Assembly (NCBI GenBank): GCA_000431815.1
Contig: FR889256.1
Location: 16,436 to 80,435, forward strand
Direction: 5' to 3'
Source: Butyrivibrio sp. CAG:318
GTDB taxonomy: Bacteria; Bacillota; Clostridia; Lachnospirales; Lachnospiraceae
DNA: 64,000 nt
Part shown: positions 60,945 to 64,000 of the stretch, in pieces
Numbering within the stretch: the first letter of the stretch is position 1
Layout: every line of letters starts with the position of its first letter
Translations under genes and position numbers: made by a program
Notes under the pieces: generated by a model
Told to the model about the DNA's origin: nothing
What the model saw: only the letters and a program-made list of their open reading frames with translations
Databases searched by the model: none

Positions 60945-61931
60945 ATGATAAGTACAGATATCGGAATTGATTTAGGAACTGCCAGCATTCTTGTCTACAT
61001 TAAAGGCAAGGGCGTTGTTTTGAAAGAGCCGTCAGTTGTGGCTTTTGATAGAGATACCAATAAGATTAAAGCTATTGGAGAGGAAGCAAGACTTATGCTC
61101 GGAAGAACTCCGGGTAATATAGTTGCCGTAAGACCGCTCAGACAGGGCGTTATCTCCGATTACACGGTAACGGAGAAGATGCTCAAGTATTTTATACAGA
61201 AAGCACTTGGCAAGAAGATGCTTAAGAAGCCGAGAATAAGTGTCTGTGTACCTAGCGGTGTTACGGAAGTTGAGAAGAAGGCTGTTGAGGATGCAACATA
61301 TCAGGCAGGAGCCAGAGAAGTTGCTATTATTGAGGAACCTATTGCGGCAGCGATAGGAGCCGGAATAGATATATCGAGACCGTGCGGTAATATGATAGTT
61401 GATATCGGCGGCGGTACTACGGATATAGCGGTTATATCACTTGGAGGAACGGTTGTCAGCACATCAATCAAGATTGCGGGCGATGACTTTGACGAGGCAA
61501 TCGTACGTTATATGCGTAAGAAACATAATCTTTTGATCGGTGAGAGAACTGCCGAAGACATTAAGATTAAGATAGGAAGTGCTTTCCCTAGGGCTGAGGT
61601 AGTGTCCATGGATATCAGAGGACGTAACCTTGTTACGGGTCTTCCTAAGACTGTTACTGTTACTTCCGCAGAGACGGAAGAAGCACTTAAGGAAGCTACA
61701 TCACAGATTGTTGAAGCTATCCACAGTGTACTTGAGAAGACACCGCCTGAACTTGCGGCAGATATAGCTGACAGAGGAATGGTGCTTACCGGAGGAGGAA
61801 GCCTCCTTCAGGGACTTGAAGAATTGATTGAAGAGAAGACCGGAATCAATACGATGACGGCTGAAGACCCTATGACTGCGGTTGCAATAGGAACAGGTAA
61901 GTTTATTGAGTTCCTCGCAGGAGATAGATAA
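60945..61931 (+). CDS. mbl: MreB-like actin Mbl
   Basis: A 328-residue actin-like protein that guides cell-wall synthesis along the cell side. Motifs: DIGIDLGTASILVYIKGKG, ISVCVPSGVTEVEKKAV, MIVDIGGGTTDIAVISLGG and LTGGGSLLQGLEEL. Placement next to spoIIID and flagellar rod genes matches Mbl of B. subtilis. Ribosome binding site: GAAAGGGGA. In sequence alone MreB cannot be excluded. Confidence 0.95.
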   Translation: MISTDIGIDLGTASILVYIKGKGVVLKEPSVVAFDRDTNKIKAIGEEARLMLGRTPGNIVAVRPLRQGVISDYTVTEKMLKYFIQKALGKKMLKKPRISVCVPSGVTEVEKKAVEDATYQAGAREVAIIEEPIAAAIGAGIDISRPCGNMIVDIGGGTTDIAVISLGGTVVSTSIKIAGDDFDEAIVRYMRKKHNLLIGERTAEDIKIKIGSAFPRAEVVSMDIRGRNLVTGLPKTVTVTSAETEEALKEATSQIVEAIHSVLEKTPPELAADIADRGMVLTGGGSLLQGLEELIEEKTGINTMTAEDPMTAVAIGTGKFIEFLAGDR

Positions 61932-61961
61932 TATAACGGATAAGCGAAAGGAGTAAGACAT

Positions 61962-62732
61962 ATGGTTAGAAGTTTGTATACGGCATGCACAGGTATGGTT
62001 CACCAGATGAACAGGCTTGATGTTGTCACCAACAATATGGCGAATTCCGATACAACAGCTTATAAGAAGGAAGGTTCAACATCACAGAGCTTTGATTCCG
62101 TATACGGAATCAAAATTAACGACAGTTCCGTTAATTATATTCACCAGAATATAGGCAGAATGAGCCTCGGCGTCAAGGTCGGTGAGACATATACCGATTA
62201 CGGCGACGGTAATCTGGAGGAAACGGAACAGCTCTATGATATGGCACTTAGCGGGAAAGGATTCTTTGCAATATCCTACGCTGACAGAAACGGAAATGAA
62301 TCGGTACGTTATACGAGGGACGGTAATTTTACCGTTAATTCGCAGGGTGTGCTGGTGACCAAGGATGGTGATTTCGTTCTGGCTGAAGATGGTGGTCTTA
62401 TTAACATTCCTGAAGGAGTTAAGATTTCGGTTGATGAATCCGGAAGAATAACGGCGGACGGACAGGAAATAGCACAGCTGCAGCTTGTAGATTTTGAAGA
62501 CTATAACTATCTTGAGAAATTCGGCGAGAATATGTACATTGCCATTGACGGCGCAACGACAAAGGACGCACAGTGTAAAGTCTATCAGGGATACTTAGAG
62601 GCATCCAATGTGAATGTCGTTACGGAGATGGTTGATATGATCACAATAACCAGAGATTACGAAAGCAATCAGAAGGTAATACAGACCATTGATTCCACAC
62701 TTGAAAAATCTGTTGCATTAGGAAGAATATAA
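61962..62732 (+). CDS. flgF: Flagellar basal-body rod protein FlhO/FlgF type
   Basis: A 256-residue axial protein. The N-terminal rod motif is LYTACTGMVHQMNRLDVVTNNMANSDTTAYKK and the C-terminus has ASNVNVVTEMVDMITITRDYESNQKVIQ, both typical; the middle part is the FlgF/FlhO-like domain. It assembles into the proximal rod. AAGGAG lies before the ATG. It is followed by flgG and a rod-binding protein; the order mbl-flhO-flhP is the B. subtilis one. Confidence 0.93.
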   Translation: MVRSLYTACTGMVHQMNRLDVVTNNMANSDTTAYKKEGSTSQSFDSVYGIKINDSSVNYIHQNIGRMSLGVKVGETYTDYGDGNLEETEQLYDMALSGKGFFAISYADRNGNESVRYTRDGNFTVNSQGVLVTKDGDFVLAEDGGLINIPEGVKISVDESGRITADGQEIAQLQLVDFEDYNYLEKFGENMYIAIDGATTKDAQCKVYQGYLEASNVNVVTEMVDMITITRDYESNQKVIQTIDSTLEKSVALGRI

Positions 62733-62767
62733 GCCAATCATGAAGGCGGAAGGAGACTGACCGGATT

Positions 62768-63586
62768 ATGATGAGATCATTATATACTGCGGCTTCGGGA
62801 ATGAGAGCCCAGCAGACTAATTTGGATGTGATTTCCAATAATTTAGCAAATGTTAATTCCACAGGATATAAGACATCGACTGCGGAATTTAAATCACTTT
62901 TATATCAGACACTTCAGACACGTTCAACAAGCGCTAACGGCGATTATAAGCCGATAGGAGCACAGGTCGGAACGGGTACACGTAATGCTTCTATTACCAC
63001 GAGATTTACACAGGGTGCCATGCTCGAAACGGCCAATGATTTTGGATTCGGAATAGAGGGCGATGGATTTTTCGCTGTGCAGGCAGCGGATGGTAATACA
63101 TATTACACTCGTAACGGAGATTTCCAGATGGCAGTATCTTCTGATGGATTTATGCTTTGCACACAGGAAGGATACCCGGTGCTTGATTCGGACGGAATGC
63201 AGATAACATTTGGCGCTGATGAGTATGAGCCATCCAAGATTAAGGTTACATCAGACGGAACAGTGTGTTATCCGGATGCCAACAATAATCTCCAGAGCAT
63301 CGGAATAAAGATAGGACTGTATCAGGTTACCAATCCGGCAGGATTTAACAGTGTCGGTAATACAATGTATGAGGTGACGGATGCTTCCGGACCTGCGGTA
63401 GAAGAAGGCGAGAATCCGAATCTTAAGAAGAGCACACTCATGCAGGGACGTGTGGAAGGATCCAATGTCCAGGTTGCCGATGAGATGATTAATATGATTG
63501 TTGCCCAGAGAGCATATGAGATGAACTCCAAGGCGATACAGGCATCTGACGAAATGCTCAGCCAGGCTAACCAGCTTAGAAGATAG
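62768..63586 (+). CDS. flgG: Flagellar basal-body rod protein FlgG (FlhP)
   Basis: A 272-residue axial protein. N-terminal motif SLYTAASGMRAQQTNLDVIS and NNLANVNSTGYKTS; C-terminal NVQVADEMINMIVAQRAYEMNSKAIQ. It forms the distal rod. The start has two in-frame ATGs in a row; I took the first, since AAGGAG lies 12 bases before it. Length is a little more than typical FlgG (260). Confidence 0.95.
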   Translation: MMRSLYTAASGMRAQQTNLDVISNNLANVNSTGYKTSTAEFKSLLYQTLQTRSTSANGDYKPIGAQVGTGTRNASITTRFTQGAMLETANDFGFGIEGDGFFAVQAADGNTYYTRNGDFQMAVSSDGFMLCTQEGYPVLDSDGMQITFGADEYEPSKIKVTSDGTVCYPDANNNLQSIGIKIGLYQVTNPAGFNSVGNTMYEVTDASGPAVEEGENPNLKKSTLMQGRVEGSNVQVADEMINMIVAQRAYEMNSKAIQASDEMLSQANQLRR

Positions 63587-63598
63587 GAGTAACAGGAT

Positions 63599-63940
63599 AT
63601 GAACGATATGATTAGCGGTTTATCCAATATGTATACTAACGGAGCATATTCTTCCGCAACTGAGAACCTTAAGGACAAGCTTGGGACAACAGATTATTCC
63701 AAGGCAACTGATGAGGAGTTGATGGAAGCCTGTAAGACTTTTGAATCATATTTTATAGAACAGGCTATTAAGGGAATGGAGAAGACTATCCCTGATAATG
63801 ATGATTCATCGGCATCATATCTTAATATGTTTAAAGATACGCTCTATCAGGAATATGCCGATATTGCTTCAGAGCGCGGTGATGGAATAGGAATCGCCAA
63901 GATGCTTTACGAACAGATGAAAAGAAATTACAATATCTGA
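63599..63940 (+). CDS. Rod-binding protein (FlgJ N-terminal domain only)
   Basis: A 113-residue protein corresponding to the rod-binding domain of FlgJ, without the C-terminal muramidase of Proteobacteria: TDEELMEACKTFESYFIEQA, MEKTIPDNDDSSASYLNMFK, then DTLYQEYADIASERGDGIGI and AKMLYEQ. It acts as a scaffold or cap for rod assembly. In Firmicutes the muramidase is supplied by another protein. GGAGTAA before the ATG. Confidence 0.93.
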   Translation: MNDMISGLSNMYTNGAYSSATENLKDKLGTTDYSKATDEELMEACKTFESYFIEQAIKGMEKTIPDNDDSSASYLNMFKDTLYQEYADIASERGDGIGIAKMLYEQMKRNYNI

Positions 63941-63957
63941 TGACAAATGAACATATT

Positions 63958-63997
63958 AAGCCGTCCGGGGACCATAGGAACCCGTGCGGCTTTTTTT
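63958..63997 (+). terminator. Terminator after the flagellar rod genes
   Basis: 12-bp stem AAGCCGTCCGGG (63958-63969) with CCCGTGCGGCTT (one mismatch, one G-T pair), followed by seven T. Confidence 0.85.
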
Positions 63998-64000
63998 AGT

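Overview
The window looks like a chromosomal segment of a low-to-moderate GC, Gram-positive anaerobe of the Clostridia, most likely a member of the Lachnospiraceae. The grounds are strong AGGAGG-type ribosome binding sites, a Firmicutes-type SRP RNA with an Alu domain, a methionine T-box upstream of metG, the spoIIID-mbl-flagellar rod gene order, a gdpP-rplI-dnaB operon, and several families I know mainly from this group (DUF6056, DUF6128, DUF5716/DUF6063). SpoIIID with a sigma-E-like promoter suggests sporulation genes, and the rod genes suggest flagella. The taxonomic call is inference from gene content. I could not run any search.

Layout. 1-2.6 kb: 3' end of a CUT1-type sugar ABC transporter (binding protein, two permeases). 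2.7-6.6 kb: gdpP-rplI-dnaB. 6.7-9.3 kb: a MerR regulator, a small ferredoxin divergent from a DUF1858 protein, and a polysaccharide flippase. 9.3-12.2 kb, minus strand: a Ca/Na-type antiporter, MntP and DAHP synthase. 12.3-14.9 kb: a standalone short DnaK and deoC. 14.9-20.2 kb: envelope genes (two membrane proteins, a GT2 glycosyltransferase, a polysaccharide deacetylase), an HD hydrolase and a NimA-like protein. 20.5-21.4 kb: a three-gene DUF3791-DUF3990-DUF3791 module that resembles a toxin-antitoxin locus. 21.5-25.4 kb: Met T-box, metG, tatD, rsmA. 25.5-29.4 kb: a DUF6128 protein behind a structured leader, tadA, a GNAT gene, an XRE regulator with a clear operator pair, a lipoprotein and the SRP RNA. 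29.5-42.5 kb: pfkA, dnaX-ebfC-recR, then a JetA-JetB-JetC (MukF/E/B-like) condensin set with no JetD nuclease, followed by a large TPR/acidic/degenerate-AAA protein. 42.5-50.6 kb: araD, a broken mscL, a CorC-like transporter, pth-mfd-asparaginase and an orphan sce7726-type nuclease. 50.7-56.3 kb: exopolysaccharide sugar transferase and a DUF4422 protein, pckA, a CrtI-like oxidoreductase. 56.3-60.6 kb: two AT-rich accessory cassettes (WYL regulator plus DinB-like protein; an AbiL/RloAB-like pair) on either side of spoIIID. 60.9-64 kb: mbl and flagellar rod genes.

The main candidates for poorly described biology are the JetABC set without JetD beside recR, the degenerate AAA protein downstream of it, the DUF3791-DUF3990-DUF3791 module, and the AbiL/RloAB-like pair inserted between spoIIID and mbl. 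Most of the remainder is ordinary core metabolism and information processing.
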